Counted from the first letter of the stretch, positions 24,207 to 32,859 are shown. The stretch is DNA of 40,255 nucleotides from Streptomyces poriferorum (GCF_019399235.1 NZ_JAELVH010000025.1:1-40255); one strand, 5' to 3'. Numbers and translations: made by a program. The notes: a model not told the origin generated them from the letters alone.

Positions 24207-25484
24207 TCATGGCTTTTCCAGGTTGGTGGTGGTGGAGGCGGGTGTGCTGAGGATGCCGTCAAAAGCGTCGACGACCTGGGTGTGCTGGTAGACGTTCTGC
24301 ATCCGAATGCGGTCGGGGCCGTTGAGCTGCTCAGCCCGGGCTTGACGAAGACCGGCGACGGCGTGGCCAAGACCGGCCTCAGCGAAAGCCGATTCGACGC
24401 TTCCCGGCGCGGGTGGCTCCAGCGGGGTGTCGTGGACGGTGAATCCGAAGGGAGCGGTCTCGTCGCGACGCATGTCGGCGGTGTGGCCGGTGACGCTGGT
24501 CAGGCCAAGGGCGAAGTACGCGTCACCGAGGGCGTGGTGCAGGTGCTGCCCCATGGGAAGTCCCGTGAGGTGGCCGTCGAAAGCGATAGGCGTCCTCTGG
24601 AGGTGGGCGTTGTGGGCCATCAGCACGACGCGGTCTGTGGGTTCGAGCCGGTCGAGGTGCCACAAAAGGGACTCCGCCATGTACAAGTCGCGGGCAGAGG
24701 TGTCGGCGGTGAGCCCGTCTCCGGCGAAGAGGCCCGCCATCGCACGGAAGGTGTAGTCGCCGTGGCAGGCGGCCTCCAGGCAACGCAGGGAGGTGTCGTA
24801 GCCGTGCCGGTCTCCGCGGGAGAGATACAGCGGCTTCAGGGCACGAAACCGGATGAGCAGTCGCGCCAGAAGTGCGCTGAGGGTGTCCTGTTCGTTGGTG
24901 GTCAGACGCGCCCATGCGGGTGCGGCCACTGCTGCGGAGTCAGCGGCGAAGGAGGCGGCGATCGTGGTCACGCTCTGGAGCGCCGGCAGGGTCTCCGGAT
25001 CGATGTGGCGAAGGTAGTCGGTGACCGGTGTCAGGGCGGGAAGCAGCGATCCGCCAGCCGCCGGGATGTCGATTCCTGCGAACCGCACCGGCTCTGCGGC
25101 GGTGCGGTTGTGGCGGCGGAGAAAGCGCAGCGGATCCTGGAGCCCGATGGGGACCGCGTTCGCCAGGAGCGTGGAGAGGCCGTCGTCCGTTCCCGAGCCG
25201 CGGGTCCAGGCATCAAGGGGTAGGGCCTCGCAGAAGCCGTACTCGAAGGCCAGGACGGTGAAGCCGCAGCGTTCAACGAGGAACCGCAGGATGCGTTGGC
25301 GCATCACGGCGAACTCGTCGATGAAGTGTGAGTGTTCGCCGAGGCCGACCACACGGGCACCCTCCAGGAGGTCGCGCAGCGGTTCCAGGTCGTCCAGGGG
25401 CGCTGTCGGGTCGAGGTGCCGGAGTGGGGTGGCATGGCCTTTGAGCCAGCCGGCAAAGGTCGGCCGATCAGTGGTGGTGGGCAC
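24207..25484 (-). CDS. Erythromycin esterase family protein
   Basis: 425 aa Ere-type hydrolase. Known EreA/EreB enzymes open the macrolactone ring of erythromycin-class drugs. The active-site elements are present: Glu50 and His53 in VVGLGEHSHFIDEF, the YGF-rich strand after it (LAFEYGFCEALPLDAW), RDLYMAESLLWHL near residue 265, and His291/His294 in VVLMAHNAHLQRTP. Many actinobacterial members are untested on macrolides. GTG at 25484 gives the conserved length; the longer frame to 25640 is non-homologous. The ribosome binding site is weak. It converges on the RlmA/TlrB-like gene, so the two are not co-transcribed. Confidence 0.85.
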   Translation of the reverse strand: MPTTTDRPTFAGWLKGHATPLRHLDPTAPLDDLEPLRDLLEGARVVGLGEHSHFIDEFAVMRQRILRFLVERCGFTVLAFEYGFCEALPLDAWTRGSGTDDGLSTLLANAVPIGLQDPLRFLRRHNRTAAEPVRFAGIDIPAAGGSLLPALTPVTDYLRHIDPETLPALQSVTTIAASFAADSAAVAAPAWARLTTNEQDTLSALLARLLIRFRALKPLYLSRGDRHGYDTSLRCLEAACHGDYTFRAMAGLFAGDGLTADTSARDLYMAESLLWHLDRLEPTDRVVLMAHNAHLQRTPIAFDGHLTGLPMGQHLHHALGDAYFALGLTSVTGHTADMRRDETAPFGFTVHDTPLEPPAPGSVESAFAEAGLGHAVAGLRQARAEQLNGPDRIRMQNVYQHTQVVDAFDGILSTPASTTTNLEKP

Positions 25485-25531
25485 GGTGGCGGCTCTTTTC
25501 CGAGAGGAGGTGATGAGCGCGTGGCGCTGGC

Positions 25532-25912
25532 CTACGGGTGCGGGTGCGGGAGGCGGGGTGCCGCGTCCTGCAGTTCGTCGACGCTGCCGGACATGAGCGT
25601 CCGTACGTGCTCGCTGATGTGCTCCGGGGGCCAGTCCCACCAGGCCAGGGCGAGCAGCCGGGCGACATCGTTGTTGCTGTAGCGACGGCGCAGAAGACGG
25701 GCTGGGTTACCGCCGACGACCCCGTAATCGGGCACGTCCCCAGTCACGACGGAGCCGGCGGCGATGATCGCCCCGTGTCCGATGCGTACCCCGGGCAGCA
25801 CGGTCGCACCGCGCCCGAACCAGACGTCGTTGCCGACAACGGTGTCTCCGCGGCCGGGCAGGCCAGTGAGCAGGTCGAAGTGGTCGCTCCAGGAGCCGCC
25901 CATGGTCGGGAA
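25532..25912 (-). pseudogene. Vat-type xenobiotic acetyltransferase, 5' truncated
   Basis: The last 126 codons of a streptogramin A/chloramphenicol O-acetyltransferase of the left-handed beta-helix family: [19 protein letters not shown], then hexapeptide repeats [20 protein letters not shown] and [28 protein letters not shown] and [12 protein letters not shown]. Full-length members have about 210 residues. The missing N-terminal ~90 include the catalytic His in the conserved NGANH region, which would sit just before the breakpoint. Upstream the frame continues to 26629 with unrelated sequence. A non-functional third antibiotic-inactivation gene. Confidence 0.82.
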
Positions 25913-26346
25913 GGCGGGCGTTGTAGGTACGCGGTCGGTGGCAGGCTCTGGTGCCCCAGTTCCTCGTCGGCCCCAGGGAGCCCGAACCAGGCGAGCGGGG
26001 TCTGCGGCAGCTCGGACAAGCGCGTGTCGCAGGATGCACCAACGGGTGCGGGCCCAGGCGATAGGGGCATCCGCGCGGATCAGGTTGACTTCGGCAGGCC
26101 GGTTGTCCGTTCCGGCGGTATGTATGTCCTCGCGGTGCGCCCATCCCCCCGCGATCTCCCTGAGCTCCGGACGGCCCGCGAGATCGAGGAGCACGTGGCG
26201 TGCGGCGTGCATGAGTTCCGCGACACTATTGGCGCCCTGGCACATGTCCAGGGCGAGGCCGGGCACCGAGCGCCCTCGTCCAGCCCTACCAACTGGGGTG
26301 GGGAGGTGCCACTCAGCATGCGTTACGGCGCGGAAGCAGCCCCCGC
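25913..26346. other. Unassigned 434-bp segment
   Basis: Between the Vat breakpoint and the end of the GNAT gene. A minus-strand frame reads [39 protein letters not shown] and on to ARLVRAPWG, which looks protein-like but matches no family I know. It has no start of its own, since the open frame runs back through the GNAT gene. Probably a fragment of another gene brought in by the rearrangement that truncated the acetyltransferase. Confidence 0.4.
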
Positions 26347-27282
26347 TCACAACCGGCGGGTGAACTCCTGGCGGTCGGCAAAGTTCTCGTAGCCTGCCCG
26401 TTCGAAAGCCATGATCATGGCTGTGTTGGCCGCGTCGCAGTCGCCGCGGATCTCCTCGGCGCCCGCTTCGACCAGCAGCCGCGTGCCGCGGGCCACCACC
26501 GCCGTCGCGTAGCCGTTGCCGCGGCAGGCGGGAGATACAGCCACCAGGCCGATCACAGCGATCGAGGGGTTCCGGGCGGGGAGGCTGAGAGCGGCCGGCG
26601 TGCCGTCCGGAGCGTAGCCGAGTTCCCACCAGGAGGGATCGTAGGAGAACTCCTCCATGTCCGCGAAGAGGCTCTCCGCGGCACGCCGGGCGCCATGCCG
26701 GGCGACCCTGGCGGCGAGTTGGGCGTCGGCGCTGGTCGGGATCGCCTCGGCGAGGAGAGCGATGAACGGCTCACGGCCCAGACTGGGCAGCGAATGCCAG
26801 GTCAATCGGTCATCATGCGAGACGAGTTCTGCCCCGGAGCGGCGGCGGAAGCGGCGACCGTCCCGGGCGTGCTCGAAGCCCGCCAGACGGAGAAGCTCGG
26901 CGCGCCGTTCCGGCTCCGCCTGGTACTGCGGCGGCTGCGTCGGCGAGTCGGTGACGTGCTCCAGCTCCGTGGCGCCGAGCGAGTCGGCCAGGGCGGCGGC
27001 CTCCGCCAGCAGCGCCAGGCCGGTGGCCAGGCCGGGTTCGTCCCACGGTGTCTCAAGGAGCACCAGGGCCATCGGGACGTCGTTCCCGGGGAGGGTCCAT
27101 AGTGCGGTGGCCGCGGTGAGCCGACCGGCCTCGTCCTCCGCGACCAGACACCACTCTGGCCGGGTGCACTTCTTGGCAAGTAGGTCGGTGAGGTAGGCGG
27201 CCGTCCCGGCGTTGCGCTCGGGCTGGTCGGAGTGCTCGACGAGGGCAGGTAGTTCGTCTGGGCGCGCTATACGTATATGCAT
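26347..27282 (-). CDS. GNAT N-acetyltransferase, two GNAT domains
   Basis: 311 aa with two acetyltransferase folds. The N-terminal one ([19 protein letters not shown] ... [19 protein letters not shown]) is degenerate. The C-terminal one has the acetyl-CoA loop motif [26 protein letters not shown] and [19 protein letters not shown]. Substrate unknown; such twin-domain GNATs include mycothiol synthase-like and antibiotic-modifying enzymes. The ATG at 27282 is the natural N-terminus, though AGGA lies rather far upstream. It follows a frameshifted XRE-cupin regulator on the same strand with 213 bases between. Confidence 0.82.
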   Translation of the reverse strand: MHIRIARPDELPALVEHSDQPERNAGTAAYLTDLLAKKCTRPEWCLVAEDEAGRLTAATALWTLPGNDVPMALVLLETPWDEPGLATGLALLAEAAALADSLGATELEHVTDSPTQPPQYQAEPERRAELLRLAGFEHARDGRRFRRRSGAELVSHDDRLTWHSLPSLGREPFIALLAEAIPTSADAQLAARVARHGARRAAESLFADMEEFSYDPSWWELGYAPDGTPAALSLPARNPSIAVIGLVAVSPACRGNGYATAVVARGTRLLVEAGAEEIRGDCDAANTAMIMAFERAGYENFADRQEFTRRL

Positions 27283-27495
27283 GTACTGGGATCATCCTGT
27301 CTCTCGATGACGTAGCTGGCTTTGCATGGAATCGCCACCCGGCACCGGCACGCCTGGCTGCTCCTGTCCTTGCCGAATCGACCACGGGATCCGGGCCTGC
27401 GGACTGGGTACTGTCGATCTCCTGCCGCAGCGGTGGAACCCACGACCGATCGCCGGTGGTCGTGGCCTGGCGCAGGGCGGTGCGGCGCAGGCGTC

Positions 27496-28004
27496 TCATT
27501 CCACCGGGCAGCGCACCACCAACACCCCCTCCGCGTCCCTCCCCACCGCCTCGTACTGGTGCGGTACATCCGCCGCCCACCGGGCGTGGCCGCCCGGGCT
27601 CACCTCGAACGGGCGGTGGCGGGACCGACCCGCGCCGTGCCGCGGAAGAGCCGCAAGTGCTCTTCCGCGCCCGGCACATGAGCGGCCGAGCGCTGCACCG
27701 CGCCGCTCTGGATTCGGATGCGATATACCTCCGACATCGCAGCCGCGTCCTGCACGCGGTCCCTCAACACCACGTGCACCACCGCACCCTGTAGGGGGGC
27801 TGGGCCGACGACCATACTGAGCGGCGCATCGAGGGCCGTGGTCAGCGCGTACAGCGTCTCCAGGGACGGATCACGCCGGCCACGCTCGAGTTCTGAGAGC
27901 GTGCCCTTGCCGACGCCGGAGCGGCGGGCCAGTTCCGACAGCGACAGGCCACTACCCCGGCGCAGACGGCGCAACCGCTCGCACACCTCCTGGGCCAGTA
28001 CCAC
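27496..28004 (-). pseudogene. XRE-cupin transcriptional regulator, frameshifted
   Basis: The N-terminal helix-turn-helix reads ERLRRLRRGSGLSLSELARRSGVGKGTLSELERGRRDPSLETLYAL, a clear XRE domain. The cupin sensor begins VEVYR-like (EVYRIRIQSGAVQRSAAHVPGAEEHLRLFRGTARVG) and then runs into ATARSR-stop near 27600. One frame over, the expected cupin end continues: PFEVSPGGHARWAADVPHQYEAV to RCPVE-stop at 27496. A single missing C in GCCACCGCCCGTTCGAG accounts for it. The DNA-binding part could still be made. A 34-bp palindrome lies about 50 bases upstream of the GTG start. Confidence 0.82.
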
Positions 28005-28053
28005 AGTTTTCGCCCCTTGCTGCGCCGGTGATGCATTGTCGTGACACGACTAG

Positions 28054-28087
28054 CGTTCCATAAACAGAACGTTCTGTAAATGGAACG
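28054..28087. promoter_or_regulatory. 34-bp palindrome, likely operator of the XRE-cupin gene
   Basis: Outer arms CGTTCCAT and ATGGAACG surround a perfect 14-bp core, ACAGAACGTTCTGT, with only two AA pairs out of symmetry. It can also be read as two head-to-tail GTTC-N8-GAAC sites. It is 50-83 bases upstream of the regulator's GTG, the place for an autoregulatory operator, and is strikingly AT-rich for this genome. The 471 bases from here to the NfeD-like gene show no gene I can support. Confidence 0.75.
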
Positions 28088-28558
28088 ATCGTGGCGATGC
28101 ATACGCATCACGGCGCAGGCATGGGTTCGGACTTGGTGAGCGCTTGGTTCGCATCAGGCGTTTGGCTGCGATTCTGAGCGGTCAAGCGGAGCCGCCTGAG
28201 CGGTGATTCGCCGGGGAAGTGACTTACACGGCAATCCGTGGACCAGCAATGCACCGGGCTTCCCATGAAAGGGCTGTATGCGAGTCTTTGTCTGATATCT
28301 GACTCTGTCATGGGATTGGCGTGCAGGTCGGGGCTGGTGACGATCGCCGGTTGCATGGCGAGGGCGAAAAGGTCAGCGGGCTGTCCCAGCCTGGGCTCTG
28401 CGACACTGCGGTCATGAGCCCGGGCCCAGGACGGGAGTACCGTGAAGACATCGGGAGAATTGGCACCGTCGGCTCATGCGCCGTGGCGGCTCTCGATCGG
28501 GAACAAGGCCGGAGGCGATCGTCAGTGATCATGAAACGAATGCCCGGCGAGAGGGCCC

Positions 28559-28786
28559 ATGCCCAGCGCTGACGAGTCCTTCCAGAGCCCGGTCGGAGCA
28601 ATCGGAAGAATCACCGTGGGGATCCCTCCGGATGGACCGGGTGAGGTCTTGGTGGCTGTACGCGGAGGCTCGGAAACGTACGCGGCGTGGTCGCGTACCG
28701 ACACCACCCTCGCAAGAGACACACGGGTCGTCGTCATCGACTCCATTTCGGCGCGCTCGGTGATCGTCGAGCCGCTGCCGTCCTGA
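28559..28786 (+). CDS. NfeD-like short OB-fold protein
   Basis: 75 aa. GAIGRITVGIPPDGPGEVLVAVRGGSETYAAWSRTDTTLARDTRVVVIDSISARSVIVEPL fits the soluble OB-fold domain of NfeD proteins, which commonly pair with SPFH/flotillin proteins and modulate their membrane assembly. There are no membrane helices, so it is the short form. GAGAGG lies four bases before the ATG. The flotillin gene starts 60 bases after its stop on the same strand, the usual nfeD-flotillin layout. Confidence 0.72.
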   Translation: MPSADESFQSPVGAIGRITVGIPPDGPGEVLVAVRGGSETYAAWSRTDTTLARDTRVVVIDSISARSVIVEPLPS

Positions 28787-28846
28787 ATAGTCGTGCAACG
28801 GTCTTGAAAAGTGAGTTGCGTCCCGACGCTCGACGGGAGTTCCCTC

Positions 28847-30037
28847 ATGTTGTTCTGGCAGGTCCCCGCGCCCAATGAGGCCATGCTCATATCCGGTACG
28901 AAACGGCAGGCGCAGGCGACACAGTTCCGTATCGTCACAGGTCACGGCAGTTTCGTACTGCCTGTGAAGCAGAAGGCCCGCATGCTGTCCCTGGCGCTGC
29001 GGGAAGCGGAGATCGCGGAGGACTGCGTAACCCAGCAGGGCATCCAGCTGAGCGTGCGCGCGGTCTGCGTGTTCAAAGTCGGTGACGACGCGGTTTCAAT
29101 CGCCAACGCGGCCCGCCGCTTCCTCTCCGAGCAAGAACGGATGGAGGAGCTCGTCGGCCGGATCTTCGCTGGACACCTCAGGTCCATTGTCGGCGGACTG
29201 ACCGTCGAACAGATCATCCGGGAACGCAACCGGGTCGCCCAGGAGGTGATGGCGGGCAGTCACAGCGAGATGGAGAAACTCGGCATCGTCGTCGACGCGC
29301 TCCAGATACAGGAGATCGAGGACGCCACCGGATACATCAACGACCTTGCTGCTCCGCATGCCGCAGCAGTCGCCAGCCAGGCGCGAATCGCCCAGGCCAA
29401 GGCCGATCAGGAGGCAACCGAACGCGAACAGCAGGCGGCCGCCCTCAAGGCGGAGTACGAGCGGGACACCGCGATCAAGCGGGCCGGGTTCCTCGCCGAG
29501 ACCGAGCAGTCCAACGCCCGCGCCGCCCAGGCCGGCCCGCTTGCTCAGGCCCGAGCGTCCCACGAGGTCATCGAAGAACAGACCGCGCTCGCCCAGCGCC
29601 AGGCCGAACTGGCAGCCCAGCGCCTCGAAGGAGAAGTCAGGCGCCCGGCGGACGCTGAGGCATACCGACAGCGCACCCTGGCCGAAGCAGCCCGGGACCG
29701 TGCCAAGTTCGAGGCTGACGGCAACGCATACGCCGAGCGGACTCTCGCACAGGCCGAGGCCGACGCGAACACCGCCCGTGCTCTCTCGCTGCGCGATGGA
29801 AACCAGGAACTGATCGCCGCCAACCGTGTGGTGGAGAACCTGCCGGCCCTCGCCGACTCGGCCGCCCGCGGTATGTCGAGCGCCACACTCACCGTCCTCA
29901 ACGGCACCGAAGGCGTCAATCAGATCGCCGCGGGTGTTGTCAGCCAGGGCTTGGCCATCCTTGATGCGCTCCAGAACACGAAGAGCCCTGCCGTCAACGG
30001 AAAGAGGAGCCTGCGGATTCCCGGCCCGACCCCGTAG
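28847..30037 (+). CDS. Flotillin-like SPFH/band 7 protein
   Basis: 396 aa membrane-microdomain scaffold. The N-terminal SPFH/PHB domain (about residues 10-180) includes PAPNEAMLISGTKRQ, LPVKQKARMLSLALREAEIAEDCVTQQGI and GGLTVEQIIRERNRVAQEV. It is followed by a long Ala/Glu-rich coiled coil (about 185-330) with the flotillin repeats, RPADAEAYRQRTLAEAA, and a C-terminal ENLPALADSAARGM segment. No typical N-terminal membrane helix is seen; association probably uses the short hydrophobic start. ATG at 28847 with GGGAG eight bases upstream is preferred to the longer frame from 28811. Paired with the NfeD-like gene. Confidence 0.88.
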   Translation: MLFWQVPAPNEAMLISGTKRQAQATQFRIVTGHGSFVLPVKQKARMLSLALREAEIAEDCVTQQGIQLSVRAVCVFKVGDDAVSIANAARRFLSEQERMEELVGRIFAGHLRSIVGGLTVEQIIRERNRVAQEVMAGSHSEMEKLGIVVDALQIQEIEDATGYINDLAAPHAAAVASQARIAQAKADQEATEREQQAAALKAEYERDTAIKRAGFLAETEQSNARAAQAGPLAQARASHEVIEEQTALAQRQAELAAQRLEGEVRRPADAEAYRQRTLAEAARDRAKFEADGNAYAERTLAQAEADANTARALSLRDGNQELIAANRVVENLPALADSAARGMSSATLTVLNGTEGVNQIAAGVVSQGLAILDALQNTKSPAVNGKRSLRIPGPTP

Positions 30038-30264
30038 CAGCCGGTCCCCTTACGCCCCCGATCCGGCCGGCTGCCTCGGCGTCCAATCGGTCGGAACGGG
30101 CCTTGGCACCCTCGTGAGCCGGGGCAGGTTTTCCACGGCGGACAGTCCCGGCGCCAGGCTGTCGCGGTCCCACGCCCGAGTGACGGAGGCCGAGCCAGGG
30201 CACGCTGGCGGCCATGACACCAGGCAGGAGGAGCAGCCGACTCCTGAGCCACAGGGCGGACTGG

Positions 30265-30486
30265 CTATGGAGGAGGCTCTACCACCTGCGGCCAACAACG
30301 TGCTCCGGGATGAACACGCCCACCACGTCGTGGGAGCTCTCGCGGTGGATGTCCGTACGTGGTCGACCCGACGGGCCCTGCGGGCATGTCGGTGGAGAAG
30401 AACCTGCGGAAGCCGTGCGGGGTGAAGTGGCGCCGGGCGAAGGCGCCGCTCGCCGCGGGGGTATTTATGAGGAAGCGGCGATGCAT
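30265..30486 (-). pseudogene. Tyrosine recombinase fragment
   Basis: In the 549-bp gap after the flotillin gene, the minus strand encodes FARRHFTPHGFRRFFSTDM (about 30385-30435), which matches the H-x-x-R box of tyrosine recombinases (typically TPHDFRRxFAT). The downstream LGH and Tyr motifs are not found in any frame nearby, so this is a short relic. Its box 1 would complement the box 2-only fragment at 21832, but the two lie 8 kb apart with other genes between. The rest of the gap shows nothing I can name. Confidence 0.5.
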
Positions 30487-30586
30487 TGCCGCCGGGTGAG
30501 TGGTGTCGACGATGGCGCTGTGAGTGGGCGGGCACAGGCGGGGAGAGACAAAGGGCCACGCAGCACACTCACCAGGGGAGCCCTAG

Positions 30587-31081
30587 ATGAATCGCACCGC
30601 CATGGCCACCGTCTGTGCCGCCGCCCTGTTCGCCGCTGCCCTGACCGGGTGCTCCGACAGTACGAGCGACACAGCGGAGGAAGCACACGGCTCCACCCCC
30701 AGCGCCTCGCCCTCGAAACCGGCCACCGTCGACACGAAGTCCGTGGACAAGCTCGGCGCCATCCTCACCGACGAGAAGGGCCGCACCCTCTACCTCTTCC
30801 TCGCCGACAAAAAGAATAAATCGAACTGCACGGGGGACTGCGCCAAAGCCTGGCCTCCGCTGCTCAGCAAGGGGGACGCCAAGGCCGGCAAGGGCGTGAA
30901 CCAGAAACTGCTCGACATCACCAAGCGCTCCGGCGGAGACCAGCAGGTCACGTACAACGGCCATTCCTTGTACTACTACGCCGGCGATAAGAAGCCCGGC
31001 CAGACGAATGGCCAGGCCCTCGATCAGTTCGGCGCCGAGTGGTACGTCCTGGACGCCAAGGGCAAGCAGGTCGAGAGCTGA
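30587..31081 (+). CDS. COG4315-type secreted-repeat lipoprotein
   Basis: 164 aa. The signal peptide ends in lipobox LTGC (lipidated Cys22), followed by a Ser/Pro linker and two repeats of the predicted-lipoprotein family marked by a Y-x-[FWY]-x-x-D motif: GRTLYLFLADKKNKSNCTGDCAKAWPPL and GHSLYYYAGDKKPGQTNGQAL. The Cys pair in the first repeat may form a disulfide. An AGGGGAG site precedes the ATG. The DUF6529 membrane-protein gene starts 14 bases after the stop, so they form an operon. Function is unproven; membrane-surface redox or electron-transfer roles have been suggested for such pairs. Confidence 0.87.
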   Translation: MNRTAMATVCAAALFAAALTGCSDSTSDTAEEAHGSTPSASPSKPATVDTKSVDKLGAILTDEKGRTLYLFLADKKNKSNCTGDCAKAWPPLLSKGDAKAGKGVNQKLLDITKRSGGDQQVTYNGHSLYYYAGDKKPGQTNGQALDQFGAEWYVLDAKGKQVES

Positions 31082-31095
31082 GTCGGTAGAGCGGC

Positions 31096-31677
31096 GTGAG
31101 TGCGCAGCAAGGCGAAGCCGACCGCAACACCTTCACCACCAGTGCCGTGCTCGTCGTGCTGCTGCCTATCGCGGTAGCTGTCGGGATCTACCTCTTCGGA
31201 GCCCACCACACCCCGCGCTACAACAACGCACTCTTCGGGGAGCATGGCAACGCCGCAGTCGAACTCAAGGCCCAACTCAGCACCGCGCTGCTCGGCCTCG
31301 CCCTCATTCAGCTCGGCCTCGCCCTGTGGATGTACGGCCGCGTGCCCGGTGCCCGCTCCGCGCCCCGACCGGTACGCCGGGGCCACCGCGCTCTCGGGTT
31401 CCTCGCCTTCCTCTTCTCGCTGCCGATCGCCCACCACTGTCTTACTACCTACGGGATCGAGACGACGTCCCCGCGGGCCGCAATCCACTCCTTCGCAGGA
31501 TGCGCCCTCTACGGTGCATTCGTGGCCAAGGTGATCGTCGTGCGCAGCAGGCGCCTGCCAGGCCGGCTGCTCCCAGCGATGGGCGCCCTGCTTGTACTCG
31601 GCGTGGCCCTCCTCTGGTACACCGCCGCGCTGTGGGCCCTGAACGGAGACTCGGCACCAGGCTTCTCCTCCGTCTGA
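31096..31677 (+). CDS. DUF6529-like membrane protein
   Basis: 193 aa with about five hydrophobic helices: FTTSAVLVVLLPIAVAVGIY, ALLGLALIQLGLALWMYG, RALGFLAFLFSLPIAHHCL, IHSFAGCALYGAFVAKVIVV and LLPAMGALLVLGVALLWYTA. His residues recur at helix ends or inside helices (RGHRALGF, PIAHHCL, AAIHSFAG), as in diheme cytochrome b561-like proteins, so heme binding is possible but unproven. GTG start. Same transcript as the COG4315-type lipoprotein, a pairing that I recall in other Streptomyces. Confidence 0.78.
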   Translation: MSAQQGEADRNTFTTSAVLVVLLPIAVAVGIYLFGAHHTPRYNNALFGEHGNAAVELKAQLSTALLGLALIQLGLALWMYGRVPGARSAPRPVRRGHRALGFLAFLFSLPIAHHCLTTYGIETTSPRAAIHSFAGCALYGAFVAKVIVVRSRRLPGRLLPAMGALLVLGVALLWYTAALWALNGDSAPGFSSV

Positions 31678-31810
31678 GGGCGCCCGCTCCGGGCATCACG
31701 GTGGCGTTGGTCTGTCCGGTACTGGGCGCGGAGCCCAGCATGGACACTTCCCGCCACAGAGGCTTCGCGTCCGCGTGACAACGCTCTCCCGCGCCGTGGA
31801 CAGACAGTCT

Positions 31811-32551
31811 CTACCTCGGGAGAGGGGACTCGCCGTCCGGAGCCTCGGGAGTGGAGTTCAGCAGGCGGAGGCCGGGGCAGGCGTTGTGATCGGCTGTGCG
31901 GGGACGGCGAGGCAACTCAGGTTCGACTGGTGCGGTGCATACCCGTCGGGTGTTGGAGTAGTCCTGGCCGAGTCCAGGATGAGCAGGCCGGCCACAAGAC
32001 GGGATCCCTACGCACGAGGGGTGAGCCGGACCTCGTGTCCGTCGTGTCGGCGTATTCGCCCAGCCGACCACGCGCCGGGAGGCGATGTCGATGACCGTGG
32101 CCAGATAGAGCCAGCCCTCGTCGGTCGGGATGTATGTGATGTCGCCGCACCAACGGGTATCGAGCCCGGTGCGGTCGGGCTGGAAGTGCCGGACGATGAG
32201 GTCGGGACGGAAGGTGGCCGTGGGATCGGGGATCGTGGCCGCCTGCCGTCGTCGGCCGTGCCGGCCTTGCAGCCCGGCGGCCCGCATCCGTCTTGCGACA
32301 CGACGCCGGCCGCACCCGGCACCCTCGCGTGCGAGCACGGCATGCACGCGCGGGGCCCCGTAGGTCCCGCGCGATCGCGCATGGACCTCGGTGATCTGCT
32401 CGGTCAGCTCGTCATCCCGCACCGCCCGGGGGCCGGGCAGGCCGGAGCGACGGGCATAGAAGGCGGTCCGGGAGACCTTCAGCAGCTCACACGCCCGTGT
32501 GACGCTGTGACCTGCGCGCTTCTCCGCCTCGATGAACGGGTGCACCGTCAC
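31811..32551 (-). pseudogene. IS3 orfB transposase, C-terminally truncated
   Basis: DDE integrase-type transposase. FIEAEKRAGHSVTRACELLKVSRTAFYARRSG and the HTH_21-like EITEVHARSRGTYGAPRVHAVL regions are intact, and the first catalytic Asp is in WCGDITYIPTDEGWLYLATVIDIASRRVVGWA. After this point the sequence (NTPTRRTRG onward) no longer resembles the family, and the second Asp (HSDRG-type) and Glu motifs are absent. It overlaps orfA by four bases (GTGA). Confidence 0.82.
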
Positions 32552-32859
32552 CGGGTCTCCTTCGCGAAGAAAGCCGTGGCCCGCTTGAGGACGTCGACAT
32601 CCTCGCGCAGCCTGCGGTTCTCCCGCCGCAACACGGCCAGCTTTTCGCGCTCACTGCTGGTCAGCCCATTGCGCTCGACCGCGACGACCTCGGCCTGCTT
32701 CACCCAGTCCCGCACCGCGGTCTCGGTCAGTTCGAAGTCCCTGGCGACCTGCCCGACCGAGCGGTCACCTCGTCGGCACAGACCGACGATCTCGGTCTTC
32801 GACTCCGGCGTGAACGAACGACGAGGGCGGTGAGGCTTCTTCTTCCCCATGCTCTCCAT
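32548..32859 (-). CDS. IS3 orfA helix-turn-helix protein
   Basis: 103 aa. RRSFTPESKTEIVGLCRRGDRSVGQVARDFELTETAVRDWVKQAE is the IS3 orfA DNA-binding helix-turn-helix, followed by the leucine-zipper segment LAVLRRENRRLREDVDVLKRATAFFA. ATG at 32859 has GGGAGG upstream. Intact, but without a functional orfB partner it cannot mobilise the element. The 257 bases from here to the next gene hold no gene I can support. Confidence 0.85.
   Translation of the reverse strand: MESMGKKKPHRPRRSFTPESKTEIVGLCRRGDRSVGQVARDFELTETAVRDWVKQAEVVAVERNGLTSSEREKLAVLRRENRRLREDVDVLKRATAFFAKETR

Larger units (their letters stand above)
31811..32859 (-). mobile_element. Truncated IS3-family element (orfA, orfB)
   Basis: Insertion-sequence remnant transcribed on the minus strand: an intact orfA and an orfB that loses its homology after about residue 167. 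I could not find convincing terminal inverted repeats or target duplication at either end, so the element has probably been cut by later events, certainly on the low-coordinate side. Confidence 0.82.

Noticed and set aside
25538..26392. Plus-strand 284-codon open frame
   Set aside because: Antisense to the acetyltransferase remnant and the unassigned segment; composition is that of a reverse-strand shadow.
28108..28356. Minus-strand 82-codon open frame in the gap before the NfeD-like gene
   Set aside because: No ribosome binding site, no family resemblance, and no partner gene; not enough to call.
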